64,000 bases of DNA from Nageia nagi (GCA_050084985.1 JBITNC010000001.1:193254001-193318000), one strand, 5' to 3'. Counted from the stretch's first letter, positions 23,490 to 37,099 are shown. Program-made: numbers and translations. The notes: generated from the sequence alone by a model not told the origin.

Positions 23490-25620
23490 GTAATACAATT
23501 GTTAGGATCATGTTCATACTTACAAAGATTACAATAAGAATTTGGATTTGAAGATTCTGGTCTATCCAAAGGAACAAGTACTATCTCTTCTCTTACCTGA
23601 AATCTCCTTTATTCTAATATGGAAAATTTCTAAAGTTTTGTTGAGGTCTAAATCCCTATTATGTATTTTAAATCTATTTAATATTCATATTGGTGAGTTT
23701 CCTTAATAATTCATTTTCAACCTATTTTCATTAAGGAGCTTCACTTTTATCTTCTTTGCCAAACGATTCATCATTTCCTTTTCTTGATTCAAAAGGTTGA
23801 TTTCTCTTAATTTTTCTTGTAGCAATCATAAACTCTTCATATCTGACTACTTCATGCACTACATTTTGGAATGTAGTAGGTTCACACACTATTACCATAT
23901 ATCCTAAGTCAAGATCTAGAATATTGATGAAGAAATATTTTTTGACTTGGTCAACAGGTTGCAAATTCTTAGGAATTTCTATGAAATATTTTATTAAAGG
24001 GATTTGCTAATTATGGAACAATTCTTTATCCTTTTTCTTTATATGTGAAAGTTAATTGATTAACTTTGTTCCCAACACTCAACTTTCAAATCTTGCCAAA
24101 AATGCATCTGACAGGTTATCCAAACTGGTGATTGATCCAATAGAAAGATAATTATACCAAATTAGGGTAGATTCTATAAGAGTTTTGGCAAACATATGTA
24201 CTGCAATATCTTTGTATTCGACCTCATTTACTTCACAAAAAGTGTTAAAGTTTTCAAGATGTTCTTTAACAGTATTAATAGATTGATCTCTTGAAAAATG
24301 AGGAAGATATCTAGTTTCCTTAGCGAGCTTGTGTCTTTCTCCTAATAGATTCAAAGATCCAAAATTATTTTCCCATGGTCGTGGAAGTCTTTGATTTCCT
24401 TCTACCATTTCAAACATTTATGTGTTAGATTTAGAACCTATGAAATCAATTTTGTATTCCTTAGGTGATATACTTCTTATAGAGGTAGGGCTTCTTATTT
24501 CAACAATTGTGGTATTTGGATCTATATTTTCTCATTCTCTTTGAATTCTTCATAAATATCTTTCAAGTTCTATAGGGTCAATATTTCAAGCACTTGTTTT
24601 AGTTGATCCTAAACTTTAAGTTGTCCTTTTGGAAGGACTTGCGAATTTGAAAAAATTGATAATTAATGAAGGATGTTAAACTTTGACTTCTTCTCAATGA
24701 AGTTTCAAAATTAAGAGTGAAAGGTTGGACTTCGATTCCAAAAAATAAAATTTTACTTTTGACCTTGTAATCCTTCATTGTCTGAATCATTGTTATCTAT
24801 TGGATATCCACTAGTTCTTAGGACTTCTTCAAGATAAAGTTTTTCTAAAATCTCTTGGCTATCAATAAGCTTCAATTGAATTTCTCATTTGATTTTCAAA
24901 AGATACACGTCTCTTCTAATATCTTGGTTGTTTGGGTTATTTTCAAGTGTTAAAGTTCTCTCTTGGATTCTTATCAATAATTCCTATGATAAAGTATTTG
25001 AGATCTGAGAAACTATATTGGCTTCTCTAATAATTAAAGAGAGATAACTGAGTTCTAAAGAAACTAAAGTTCATGATGATAGCTGTACTGGATTTATCTC
25101 AATTGGAAGAAAGAAATTTGTCTTGAACCTAACTATATCTTTTCTATCAAATTCATAATCTAACTATGTATGGTATCTAATGATATCTATTTTTTCTTCA
25201 TCGAATGCGCCCAAAGGTTCTATTAAAGTTGGAATTTTTGAATTTACTTCACTCCAAAAGGCTCTTTCAAGGAAGGGTTTCCTAAATTTTTGATTCTCGA
25301 TTTGAAGTGAACCTGGAAGATATCTTTTTTCTATTCTTGTAAACACTTTTGATTCACTTTGACCCAAAAGATTGAAAATTTCGTTGAAGAAAATTGATTT
25401 ATTCCTTATTTCTTCTTAAATCCTTTTAACTTGTTGGTTCTATAGAGCATGATATCATGTAGAGTTAGGATGAGGATTTGCCATATCTTTTCAACATTAT
25501 TTCTTTTTATATATATAGTTTTAGTTATCTTTTCAAAAAAGAGTAAATTCCAATGTGGTTTTGCACCTAGAAAATTTTCCAAGTGTCTAACTTGTTTCAA
25601 AGTCGCTAAGCTAGCTTAGG
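23490..25620 (-). pseudogene. Retrotransposon gag remnant (third gag type)
   Basis: The ORF 24417-24079 encodes the gag core: LPHFSRDQSINTVKEHLENF, then DIAVHMFAKTLIESTLIWYN and a GSITSLDNLSDAFLARFE end, matching PF03732-type gags (HL..F......V..E.......F..SL...A..W...L..GSI.SW..L...FL..F). 23964-23731 continues it (FFINILDLDLG, IATRKIKRN). At about 23545-23500 a knuckle reads CNLCKYEHDPNNC (CX2CX3HX4C). The N-terminal part (25600-24600) is low similarity. The element runs on the minus strand with its likely LTR to the right. No pol was found. Confidence 0.7.
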
Positions 25621-25639
25621 CTAGCCAAAGGGACTCGCT

Positions 25640-26660
25640 TCCCCAATGGATTCACTAATTCTATTAACCACTTTTTCTTATCAGGAAAAAAGGGGATCAT
25701 AAGGGATGTATGATCCTCTTTTTAATGAAGTGGTCCTCAATGTGTCTGCTTAATGTTAATGGATTTTATCAAAACTTATGTTATTTTTCTTTTCCATACT
25801 TAGATTAAATACTTACTCCACTAATTATGGAAAAGCAAGCAATTACTTAATATTTGTAACTTGGCTACATTAGACTTGCTAGAATTATCCAGGTTATGAG
25901 TAAGATAGTCATATTTTTCACACAAGTATCTCTTCACTTATTGAATGGATGTTTTCATATTTTTTATATTTTTTCACCTTTTCCTCTAAATGTGCAATGA
26001 ATTAATTTATTTCAATCATGAAGTTTCCTATCCTTGAATTAAATGATCATTCTACTAATTCCAAAAAAAGTAAAATAATCACTTAACCACTTTAACCTGG
26101 CTAAAGAATCTTGCTCAAGTTAATCAAGTCATAAGTAAAGAATGATATATCTTATATATATTGTCTTGCACTTAGTTTCTTTTAGTCCTTTTTATAAGCA
26201 CTTAGTTTCTTCAGTGATGTGTTATACTGCATATAGACTTGAAAAACACATCACATTTCTTTCACTAACTCAAACATTGATTGTTCTTTAAGTTTGCAAA
26301 AAGATAACATTATCCAAGTATAGGAAATGAATTACTACAAATAGACTTAAAATTCATCTCATCACTCAAACAAGTATCGAAGAAATAAACACACATAATT
26401 TAGATGCAAAGGATTCTATCTTATTATTGCAAAAGCTTCAAAGTGCAACTTTCAAAATTTAGAGTACCAGAGAGAACATTACTAATGAGGCCCTTTGGCC
26501 TTAAAGCAATGTCTAGAAGTAATTAGATTTGAAACAAAACCCTAACTCCTTTGAGAAACCCTAAGTCTAAACAATTAACCATCTCACAAAAGACTAAGTC
26601 TAAAAACCTTTAAAAATTAAACTAACTCTAGAGACTAAAAGGATAACAAATTTTCTAACA
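25640..26660 (-). promoter_or_regulatory. LTR-like regulatory region with TATA box
   Basis: On the minus strand, upstream of the gag remnant, TATAAAAAGG occurs near 26196-26187 within an AT-rich region free of coding sequence. A second copy of this sequence was not found in the window, so calling it the 5' LTR of the gag element is an inference from position, the TATA-like box and internal repeats. Confidence 0.4.
25804..26146. repeat. Imperfect duplication of about 110 bp, spacing 235 bp
   Basis: 25804-25912 and 26039-26146 share TTAAAT....CT(C)CACTAATT, CAATTACTTAA, TTAACCTGGCTA-like and TATGAGTAA blocks in the same order. Further down GCACTTAGTTTCTT occurs twice (26166 and 26199 regions). 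Repeats of this sort are common in LTR U3 regions. Confidence 0.6.
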
Positions 26661-26699
26661 TCTTTAATCCCCTTTGAAATTCTAGTAAGAATCATAATA

Positions 26700-29600
26700 A
26701 CTTTTCTTCAATTTTATGTTGAAGGAAGAAATTTAACTACCATTTTTGTAACCTTTGCCTTGATATCTCCTTTTTAGAAGTTTTGAACTTTGTCACAACC
26801 TTCCATCAATTCTTGATATTGATAGATAGTTTTCCCTATTGCCCATTTTTGGATTTTTTGATGTGCAATCTTAACTTAGGAAATCCAAGAGATATAGCAT
26901 TCATATGCTGCAAAGGCTTCCTTGGGATCTTTTTCTTTTAATTTCCTTTCCAATAGTTCTTTTAAACTTATTTTAAATTCATCATCATTCCTCCATTGGT
27001 TGGATTCATCTAGGATTTGAATATCTATCAAATTAATAATATCCTTATTCTCCTCTTATATTTTATCAGCTTCTTCTTTAAATGCCTGGCACCATTGCTT
27101 TTCATATGAAAACCAATTGAAAAGGAATGAAAACTCTTTGTAAAAATTCAATAATTATTCATCATTAATAAACTCCCTTTCAATTATTTCCACATTTTCT
27201 ACTTCATCTAGCCATTGAGCTGTAAATTTATTTATATCAACTTCAATGCCATGTAACTAAAAATTGATATTGTCAAGGTAAACTAGGTCATGGTATGCAT
27301 TTGGGAAGACTTTGGTTTCTCTATCAATTAATTTATCAATCCTCTTCTCAAATTCACATCATATATTATATTTAGACTTCAATTAGTCTTTATCAACCCC
27401 AAATTCGTCAAACTCCTTGAAAGTTTTCTTCATTTTCTTCATTTCACTTTTGAACTTATTTGCCTCTGATTCCTTCTCCTATGCTAATTTTGTCAATGCT
27501 CAAATCTATAATTTATGTATTTGACTTGATTCCAAGTGGTCCAATGTTATACTTCATAGTGCTAACATTTATTTATCTCTTATCCTTGGGTTTTTTGACA
27601 TTGGTGGAAAGCTTGCCTACTCACAAGGTCTCCTTTCCAAATTCTACCATAGTTGGAAATTTATGGGGAATAGGGACTACTTCTTCACCTGTAGCTTCTA
27701 ACACCTGTTCCTCCTCACTTCCACTACTAATTTCCTCAATTATTTTTAGGCATGCATAAATATCTATATTTTTCAGAAGATTCTTGAAGTTGAGCTGATC
27801 AATGGTTGTGTTATCATTGAACAAGATAATTTACTTATCATGTTCTTCTTATTTTCTTTTCTTTCTCCTCTTTTCTTTCTCTTCATTAGCATTGTCATCT
27901 TCATCATCATCTCCATTGCTATCATCACCAACTATTCTGGATGAATGTTTAGATGAATTCTATGAACTTGAACTTTTATGGGGAGTAAGAGCTTTCTTAG
28001 TCTCAAATCAAGTGATAGGGCACTCTATGGTTTGAGTATATCCCTTGGTGGCTTGTTATAAAGGGATATTTGAAACTATCGCTTCTTAATGGGAGCCTTT
28101 GAGGGTGGAGGAAGAGTAAGTGGTGATCAAATATAAATTGGAAGAACCTTCATGAGAAATATGTACATTTTTTTTTAATCTCCCCTTCTTCTTTAGAATC
28201 AATGATATTTACATATTCTTCCTCCCCTTCTATGTGAGTGTCTGTTGTTGGACCATAATCTTGATATTATTCAAAGTCTTCTTTGGCTTTGTCATTACCC
28301 CCTTCTTGTTCTTCTCCTTGTTCAATTCTATGACTCCTTGATCTTGAGCTACGATTGGAATTTGATTGGTTATCATCATCTAAATCATTGGAGTAGCTAG
28401 AAGAACTATTACTGGAAGAAGGATATCTAGTAGGGCTTGTAGTATGACTTCTTTATCCACTTTCAAATTGAGATTTTGGGTGTACTACCAATGCATTAAT
28501 TATTTTTAAAACATTAACTCCTTGCATTGAGCCGAATTGGTTAAGGTTGGGATCCTTGGTAAAATCTTACTCAATTGTTTGTTAATCTACAGGATGTGAC
28601 AAGTGACACTTAGGACTTTCATCTCTTGATATTCCTTATCTTTTCTCTCTTTATTATTGAGCTAATTATTTTGATATCCTTTGAATCTCCAAATTTGAAT
28701 GCACATTTCTAAATTTTTCCAAATGGACAAGGGATTGATGTTTGTAATTTGTGTGGAACTTTTGACAAAATCTATCAACTATTTTGGTTGGATCATAATT
28801 TATTTTCAATGCATGCTTCTCAAAACCATATCCTTCAATTTCACAATTAAGTGTTTTAGCTTCTAACCAATTATTGTAGTAGTACCATGACAAAGTGATA
28901 GGCATTTTGATGGGTGTTTTTTTCTTCTCTTTAGCAAATTTATCATGAAAATAAAAAGCCTATCTGATAAATTCTAAAAAACCTATTCTATCATTGAGAT
29001 ATCGTAGTAATTTGAGGTGAGCCACATCCCTGCCAAACACTTTGATGTAAGAATTATCAAATTCTTCTAAGTAAAAATCAATAAACCTTTTCAAAAAGTA
29101 ACACACTTCAATGGAAATTCTGAGCACATGTTGTGGTCCTTTCATCTCCTTAATTATGGTATATTCCCATTCCTCTATTCTCATTTGAATATAGCTCCAC
29201 TCTTTAGCCTTATAGAACTTGGGGTAGCCCATATAAATAGTCTCCTTTATATTCAAAATAATCTTTTTAATACCATGGGCCCTTGGTTGATTCTTGCCTT
29301 TGAGTAGTAAAAAGACTAAATATGACATATAAAAGAAGGATCTTGTCTTGTTGACTTCTTTGAGTTGCTCAATCATACCCTTAATAATAGCCTGACTCCA
29401 GTGTATGTTATCTCCTTTGTTAACTTTATACAAGGAAATAAACAAATCCTTCTTGAAATGAATGTAAGTAAATTTACCCAAGATCCTGCATAAGAATTTG
29501 ATGGCTTTGTTTGATGTATCATGCAATAGGCATCTTTGAGCTTTCATTACAACTTGATGAGCTAGGCCATGATTTTTTGATTTGAATAAATATCAAATGA

Positions 29601-30100
29601 AGTCACTGGGCCTATATTTGTTATTGTATTCTTCATATTTCTAATTAGCATCTTCTTGAGTGAAAATAATCCCTCGGTTAGACCAACCCATAGCTTTCTC
29701 AATACCTTCTTTGGTCAAATCTGAAATAATTATTCCTTTTGCATCAATGACCACTCATCTCATGAAATAAGTATGCTCTGCTACTTCCAAAACCAACTCT
29801 AGAAAGTTTCCTAAAAATGGAATAATTGTGGTTGTAAAGAGTCTCTAGGAATGGAGGACATCTTTTTCTCTAACTTCTTTGGGAATACTCTTTGCTTCTC
29901 TCAACATAAAAATTGGGTCAGTATGATTCCATTTTGGGTCTCTTATGTTCTCTATCCTATCATAGTAATGGACTCTTTATTTTACTTTCCCATACTTCTT
30001 AAATTCTATGAAATTGCTCTTCGAAAGTCAAGAGTAGCCATTAGAATCCTTCTTTGATTTTCTCATCCTAAAAATAACTAGGGTCAAGTTTAGCCATCAT
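26700..30100 (-). pseudogene. Long decayed ORF of unknown family
   Basis: A minus-strand coding remnant begins near 30100 (MAKLDPSYF) and can be followed through frame changes to about 26700. The intact middle part 29547-28960 (195 residues, the longest open frame in the window) has alternating hydrophobic helices, a HWSQAIIKGMIEQLKEV stretch and an FLLLKGK motif. Before it lies VVIDAKGIIISDLTKEGIEK; after it, a KFHTNYKHQSLVHLEKFRN segment (28905-28666), an acidic Ser/Glu-rich part (27824-27621), and a Lys/Glu-rich coiled-coil-like end with ALGK-type Trp motifs. The helix pattern recalls 'putative plant transposon protein' domains, but I cannot name the family. It is flanked only by mobile DNA, so it is probably transposon-encoded. 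Confidence 0.5.
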
Positions 30101-32389
30101 TTCAAGACAAGGTAAATAAGTGCAATTTTATCAAAATTTTATTTTTCAAAAATTACTATTTTTTATTTAATTGCATTGAATTATCAACATAAGTGTGTGC
30201 GATAAGCAAATTTACTTTACGTATGATCTTATTATGATGTGATAATGTAACACTTTAGTTGCATTGGATTGAAATCAAACTCAACATGACTATAATAACT
30301 CTTAGTCACTGTGAGGCAAGATACATCCCAATGTAATGAGAAATTGCCTTGGCATTTTTCATGAATTTAGTCCCTTCAAAGTTTAATGTGAGATGATGCG
30401 ACTATGATATATTCAAGTCACTTTGAATTGAAGACCTAAAGGATGCAACTATATCATGGTTTAGTCACTAGGAGTACAAGGATAATTCCATGCCATAATT
30501 GAAAACTTCATTTTATCATATGACTTTAGTTGCTACAAATATGATTTTAAATTAGTGTGATAGAAAAAGGTCATGGTGGAGATCAATCTAGCGCAATAAA
30601 AGTATACTTAGTCGCTATGAGTGAATGTGGAAGATGATGTGACAAAGGTAAATAAGGTCTGATTAGGCTAAGTCATATAGACCTTAATCTCTTTGTTTAG
30701 CTCAAAATAACTTGTAATGAATTATGGCATCAGGAATCTTAATCACTTTGGATTAAACTTCAAAACCTTGCGACAATGGATACTACTTCAGATAGCTTCT
30801 CAACTCAATGCGAGCACTTTGAACACCTTGGTTACTCTAACTAGATAGGTAAGACACTCTAAAAAAGGCATAAATAAAATGTTAGATGATAAATGAAGGG
30901 TCTTTTTGACTATTTATAGGCCAAAGCGATGTGAGGAGACATGTGTCGATGATTGAGATTGAGAAGCCCTAGATCAAATGGTAGAGGAGAAATGAGCAAG
31001 GGGCATTTGGTCGAAGTGAGTTGCTCATGAAGATAAAGTGAATAGTCACTTCAAATAACTTCTATAATGGATGCAACCAAAGGGCTTAATAATCATGTTA
31101 AGATGAAAATCATCAATTTTTCAAAAATATATTCAAAAATCATCGATTTGTCTATGTGGATGTGATAAAAGGAACCAAAATATATTAAAAAATCATAGAT
31201 TTTTCATTTGGTTTTGGAAATGAAAATCTTTTTTTTGCTTTTAGGTCATATTGAGAATCGACTTCCACTTTTTAGTGTCTAGAATGAACACTTAACTTTG
31301 AAAATGGGATTTTGATGTCCATCATTCAACGGTTGAGCATGATTGAGTTTCACTTATGTCTAAGGTAGTCATTTATGATCAAGCTCGTAGGGTGTTATTC
31401 AATAGTTTCATTGAAACTGATTTCCATGTTAATGTCTAGAATATGCGCTTGCCTTTAAGGTGAAAGATGCTACCCAATGGTCTAAAACTCTTTTTATGAT
31501 AAAAAGATATGATCTTGATAAACTTATTTTTGGATTTTTCATTTTTTATTTTTTTATGTATTTTTGTTAATAGATGTAAAAAACATTAATAACAATACTT
31601 TTCCTAGATACCTAAATCAAGGAAAAAGTTTGAACAAAAATAATGATCAAAAATTGGGTGGTAACTGAATTCTAGAGAAATGTGAATCTAAGCCTTGAGA
31701 GTAAATTAGCTAGGGTTTAGAGCATTAGCACTTTGAATTCATTTGATCAATATTGTGTGAGGAATTCTCCATGGATGCCCATGGATTGAGATAACAATCA
31801 ACTTTTTTTATTTATCCTTTTTTATCCTCTTTGTATGATTTTGGAAGGTTTTGTTATATTTATCATTATTGTGGGCTTCTCTTATATCCTTATTGGAGAA
31901 TCTTAGAGAATATGTAACCTTTTACCTCTTCAAATATATATTTGAATTATTTGATCTCTTGAGCTTTGTAAATATAATTAAAATCATTTGGAACATAACT
32001 AAATAGTTATAATCATACCCAATAGATTGTAATGTTCTTATCTTGTATTTCATGCATGTGGATAAGTTAGATTATGGTTTTTTTTATTAACAAATCAAAT
32101 CTTTATATCATAATTAGATGTGGGTATTCTTGTTTGCATCTTTTAGGTACAATTGTTTGAAGGAGGAAGCAAACATATGAAGGAGCATAAAGCATGAAAT
32201 CTTGATCATCGATAAAATCTTAATTCTAATTTATTATATTAATCATATAAGATAAATCATCATTTCCTTGAGTTATTCAATAATGGATTTGTTTATCTCT
32301 TTATGTAGGAAATATTAAGGTTACAAATAAGTAGTGATGAGAAACACTAGTCATACCCAATAATGAGAAATACAAAATGTATTTAATAT
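30101..32389. other. No recognisable gene
   Basis: 2.3 kb between the unknown ORF and the copia integrase. No protein similarity is visible on either strand. Several GAATTGAAGAC, TAGTCACT.TGAG and ATTGAATGG-like words repeat loosely between 30240 and 31500, suggesting an old LTR, but no partner copy was found. TGGTAACTGAA at 31661 resembles an initiator-tRNA primer site weakly. Confidence 0.5.
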
Positions 32390-32549
32390 TTTATATCAAA
32401 AGTCCAAATTAATTTCTCAACCAAGCCTTTCTTCTTTCATAAATGAGTTCCTTCTCTAGCCAAGACATATTTCTTAGTGCAACTTGGACCTCATACCATA
32501 AAAGAAAGAAAGGGGTGAAATATATAATAATCATCAATAATTTATCAAA
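32390..32549 (+). pseudogene. Copia integrase, N-terminal block
   Basis: The plus strand encodes LVQLGPHTIKERKGVKYI followed by IINNLS, corresponding to the copia integrase segment LVH.D.CGP....S..G.KYF(I)TFIDD.SR, with the catalytic DD pair mutated to NN. The frame ends at the E3 LTR. The match resumes across E3 at 41137. Confidence 0.55.
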
Positions 32550-33506
32550 TATAACAATAATATTTTAAACAACATCTTCCAAAGCACATATGTGATCATT
32601 ACTTAAAGATATAATAGTAATATTTAGAGCAATAATCAACATCATATGTGTGCATAATATTGTAATGGTAATACTCAATTCCCTATTCATGGATAGAAAC
32701 CATCACAGTAGAACCAAGCGCTCCATTCATGGATGTATGCATTAATATTTTATCATAAAAAATATAGCGATAAAGAGCAAGGACAAAATTAATATAATAT
32801 GTAAACATCATCATGGAAGAAAAAAACACTCTATTCATAGATATATCATCATATAAGGACCTAATTCCCCATTCATAGATGCATACATATGATCATAAAA
32901 AAGAATAATCATAGTTATTGTTAGTTTATACCCAACCAACAAAGTTGATCATAACATATGAGAGTCACATCATCATGGAAGCAACAAGTTACCCCATTCA
33001 TGGATGCACATCATCATGGTAGAAAAATGATGCCCCATTCATGGATATCTTATAAAGGTGATGGTTATTTTTTTTACACCCAACAAGGACATATATATAT
33101 CAAAAAGGTTGATAGTTATTTTTTCATCCACCCAATAAGGACATATCTATACAAGCCACTAATTTATTATAGTTCATACATTAACACATCAAAACATACA
33201 ACATGCATATCATATAAAATCATAATTATAAAAAATTAAGAGAGAAATTTTCCTATCAAATGCCTAAGATAATGCCCCCAAGTCTTGATTTCTAAGCTTA
33301 ATTGCAAAATACAATAGTGTTAATGCTACTCGTAGCATCGATGTTGAGTATTATACACCAGATAGCTTTGAAATTCTGATTCTAATTATTAATAACTAAT
33401 TCTACCTTTCTTATATACTCAAAATTGATACTTGTTTCATCTAATCTTAAAATCCCTTTAAACTACCCAACTTAACCAAAATACATTACATATCTCAGTG
33501 CTAACA
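32550..33506 (-). repeat. E3 3' LTR (left copy)
   Basis: Aligns with 40054-41136. Landmarks shared are CTTCCAAAG, ATATGTGATCATTACTTAAAG, several CCATTCATGGATG words, and GTAGCATCGATGTTGAGTAT near the right end. The left terminus TATAACAAT corresponds to TGTAAACAAT in the other copy. It is about 126 bp shorter because it holds fewer units of the CACCCAA.AAGGACATAT repeat. Confidence 0.8.
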
Positions 33507-34329
33507 CTTACAGATGTATGGACATTAGTAATAGTGCCCATGTTCATGAAATAACCAAATCACAAAAAATATGGAAACAACCTATCTTGCAATGGAGATT
33601 ATCAATTTTGTAAAATTTAATATTTTTGACAAAGAAAGAGTGATGAACTACAACATGTCATGATAAATGTGTCCTAATTTTACTTTATATATGCCAACTT
33701 TATTTTTCATTTTGCACAATTACTATTTTGTATTGAAGCTCTTATTTGAGAAGGGTTTCCTTACATTATTTCAAGGGTTTTCATTTTGTTGGAGGATATC
33801 TCAAAGGTTTTAGTCTTTTTCTATCCTATACTACCCCCAACATTTAGCCCTATTTCCCTCAATTCAATCAAAATGAACATTGCAAAGAAAGAGAACCATT
33901 AAGCATATTTATTGCACAACAATAGGGTTTCTATACACATCGTGAATTTTCTATACCCTATGAGTTAAAATTTTAAGTCTTCATTTTAATTGTAGTCTAA
34001 ATGTTTAAATTACGAAGTTAAAATATAGGATTAAGGTTTTATCACTAGGGCTAGCATATTTTCCATATTTTTATGCTTATTTTGTGTAAATTCCATATTT
34101 TTTATTATACAAATATCATGTAATATAATATATTATAATTTTAAATAAAATGGTATGAATGCTACTATTGGTGTTGCAGTTGGTTTAATTTCCTAGGGGT
34201 ATATCATATACTTCCTTATAATGCTTATGTCATATTTGCGAATATTTTTTATTTTATTATTTTCAAAAAACATATCATGCAAAAGTGAGAGACTAACACA
34301 TACCTTTGTGTTTATGTATGCAATGTAGA

Positions 34330-36060
34330 TAATACCTGATGGAGCCTAAGACTAGGAGTACCAGTTGGCTCAATGTACAGGTGTGGTTCACCAAAATTGG
34401 CATGAATGACCTTGCATTGGTATATCAAATTGGAATGGGCTACTTATCCATGCCCCCTATGTGAAAGTTTACCAAGAAATGCTTATGGCCATAATGGAGC
34501 AGTGGTTTGAAACCATCAATAAATTTCACCTTACAACATGTGAAATTGCCTATACTTTTGAGGATATACATCGCATCCTATGTATCGCAAAGGGAGTAGT
34601 AGTGCAAATACAAGAGTGTCTTACAAATAGACTCAAATATGAGTTAGATATATGGGCAACATGGATTGAGGAATAACATGTAATCAAGAAGGGAACTTAT
34701 TTACACATAATGTTGAAGAGGAAAGTGAATAAACTTGGGGATGTGAGACTCATTATGGTGATATTTATTGATAGTATTGCATACCAATACAAAAATCATG
34801 AGGTGTTTTGACTTGGGTTAATTCCTGTGGTTCAAGGGATGTGTAATGTTGTGAGATACACATGAGCTCCTTATATTTTGGCACAATTATACCATGATAT
34901 GCATAACTTCATGATGGTTGAAAAGGGTGGAAAATAGATAGCACACTCATTCCTTTTACAATGTTGGGCCTATAAACACATAAATATATTTTTATCTCAA
35001 TATCCACCTATTCTAATGATGACTAAGGATTACCATGCATGGTATTATTGGGTAAAACATGGATGTGTGATAAGGTGACACAAAAGTATTGAGGCATAGT
35101 GAAGAGTAGTTGATAATCTAAATGTAGGGGATATGATAAATCTACCATGTGGTTATATGAATAGGGAAGATGAACCTAATGGTGAGCTAGGCTGCCAAAG
35201 GAAACGTTTTTTATATTCATACCTTGGTAAACCCTTCAAGATGATGGCTCATGCAATGATATTGATATAGAAGTAGAAAACAAACTAATGTTTGACCAAG
35301 AATACATAGACTTGTGGGTTACGACTCTACCAAATATAAAGGATGACTTAGAAGTTATGATAGAGGGTGAGAGTGAGGAAGATGAAGATCAGCCTATGGT
35401 AAATGAAGAAGAAGAGGATGACCAACCGGGTGGGGTTAACCAAGAAATGGAAGAAATGGATACATAAGGTGATCAAAAGGAAGAAGAAGAAGATCCTAAG
35501 CCCCAAGTCCTAACAATCATCCACTATCACATGCATAAGAACTACTAGAGAATGAAATTGGTAAGCCTCATACTCATACCTACAAGTGAGTACTTCCAAT
35601 TGTAATTTATAATCAAACATATCAAAGACAAAAATATATTATTTCAATATCCCAATAAAAACATGACTTGGAGGCAAAAAAAAGTAGCAAAAATGAATGT
35701 TGAGGATGAAATTATAGAGCTAAAGAGTGCACTCAAAATCAAATAAGGAAAGAAAAAAGAAATGCAACACAAATTTTCCACACTTGAGAAAGCTCATGAA
35801 GGTATACAAAAAATTGAAGCAACAACAGAAGGAAATGAAATTGTTGGTGTCATGAAAGAGGTGCTAAAATGTATAGATAAAATCAAATAATTAATGTAAG
35901 GCAAATCCAATTTTCAAGTATAAGTGATAGCACTAGAGGAACAAATAAGGTTCAAGAGACCTATCCTATTTAGGACATCCAAATCTAAGAGAATTTCTTT
36001 TATTAGGAGTGAAAGAGGCTCAACTAGCCATGGTAGTGTGAGGGAAAATTGACTTTTAGA
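34330..36060 (+). pseudogene. Plant mobile domain (PMD) remnant 3
   Basis: The plus strand begins near 34340 (MEPKTRSTSWLNVQVW) and the open frame 34461-34676 encodes the PMD core: MAIMEQWFETINKFHL, a CEIAYTFEDIHRIL stretch and following residues. Downstream pieces match PMD remnant 2, such as DSIAYQYKNHEVF (34770-34810), PVVQGM and HSFLLQCWAYKHI (34950-34985). An acidic Glu/Asp-rich stretch follows at 35350-35500, then a Lys/Glu coiled-coil-like C-terminus (35680-35900). Stops are frequent. It lies antisense to E3 gag. The frame at 35180-35340 is shifted. Confidence 0.7.
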
Positions 36061-37099
36061 CTAGTATGATGTACTAGAAAATTATATAATGTATATTTTG
36101 ACCTTTGACATAATGAAAAATTGGCCCCTTTTATCTCAAAAATGTGTTTTATATTATTTATTATGTGTATAATTTTTGATTTTCTTGTCAACTACATAAA
36201 AATATTATACAAATTAACAATGTTATGCATTTAACATTATAAAATAACTTAACATAACCTAACATGAAGTTTTAAACACAAAACACTTCCCTTTTTAAAA
36301 AAAACTAGACAAACGATCCCAACGTTAGTGCTAGGGACAATAAGGGGAAATGACACCAAATTCACTATGCAACCTTTTGGATATGTTGTATCATAAAATT
36401 TTATATTCTAACCCAAAGTGTAACATAAAAACCATCATGACAAAATCTATCCTATGTTCCCTAAGAGACCTAAGGAAAATCAATTCAAATCTTTTAATAA
36501 AATTTTATAAAATTACATAACAATAAGACATATATGTGACAATGAACTACATTTGTTCACAAAAAGATAAAGGAATAATAGCATTGTCGTTATAATAGCA
36601 TACTTAAATCCCATTAGGCTATAAAATCCTAAACCCATATGAAATATCCTCTAAAAATTATGAAATCAAAAAACATAAAATCATCAAAAAAACTAACACC
36701 AACAAACCCAACAAAAATTGCTCAAAAATTGATAACCCATGTTTTTCCTATTTTTAATCATTAATTCAAAATCATGACTAAATCAATCGCATTAAACACA
36801 TAATCCAAAAATAAAAATAAATACCAATTTTCAAATTATACTAAAACAACTAGTGTTAGTGCTGGACTAAATATCAAAGCTAGCAAATATTCCACAATCA
36901 AAATAAAATACAAGTGTATACCTCAATCCAATGAAGAACAAAACATTTTTAGAAGAATTAATAAAATAAATAACAAAATAACCTAGCATTAATACTTGTT
37001 CCAACATCAAGGCTAGGGTTAAAAATAAAAATACACAAACAAATAAATGATAATAAAATACTAGCTAAGATTTAACTAACAATGATAAGAATAATAATT
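36061..37099. other. E3 interior without gene; AACGTTAG/GCTAGG words
   Basis: No coding sequence is seen between the ends of the convergent PMD and gag remnants. Words such as CCCAACGTTAGTGCTAGGG (36318-36336), CTAGTGTTAGTGCTGG (36850-36865) and CCTAGCATTAATACTTG (36982-36998) recur here. Confidence 0.5.

Noticed and set aside
28866-28880. Right end of the CACTA-like element that starts at 21953 (TTGTAGTAGTA)
   Set aside because: It is explained by Tyr codons in the minus-strand unknown ORF and lacks the final TG and subterminal repeats.
31652-31672. Primer-binding site for a plus-strand element (TGGTAACTGAA)
   Set aside because: It matches the initiator tRNA site at only about eight of ten positions and no LTR was found beside it.
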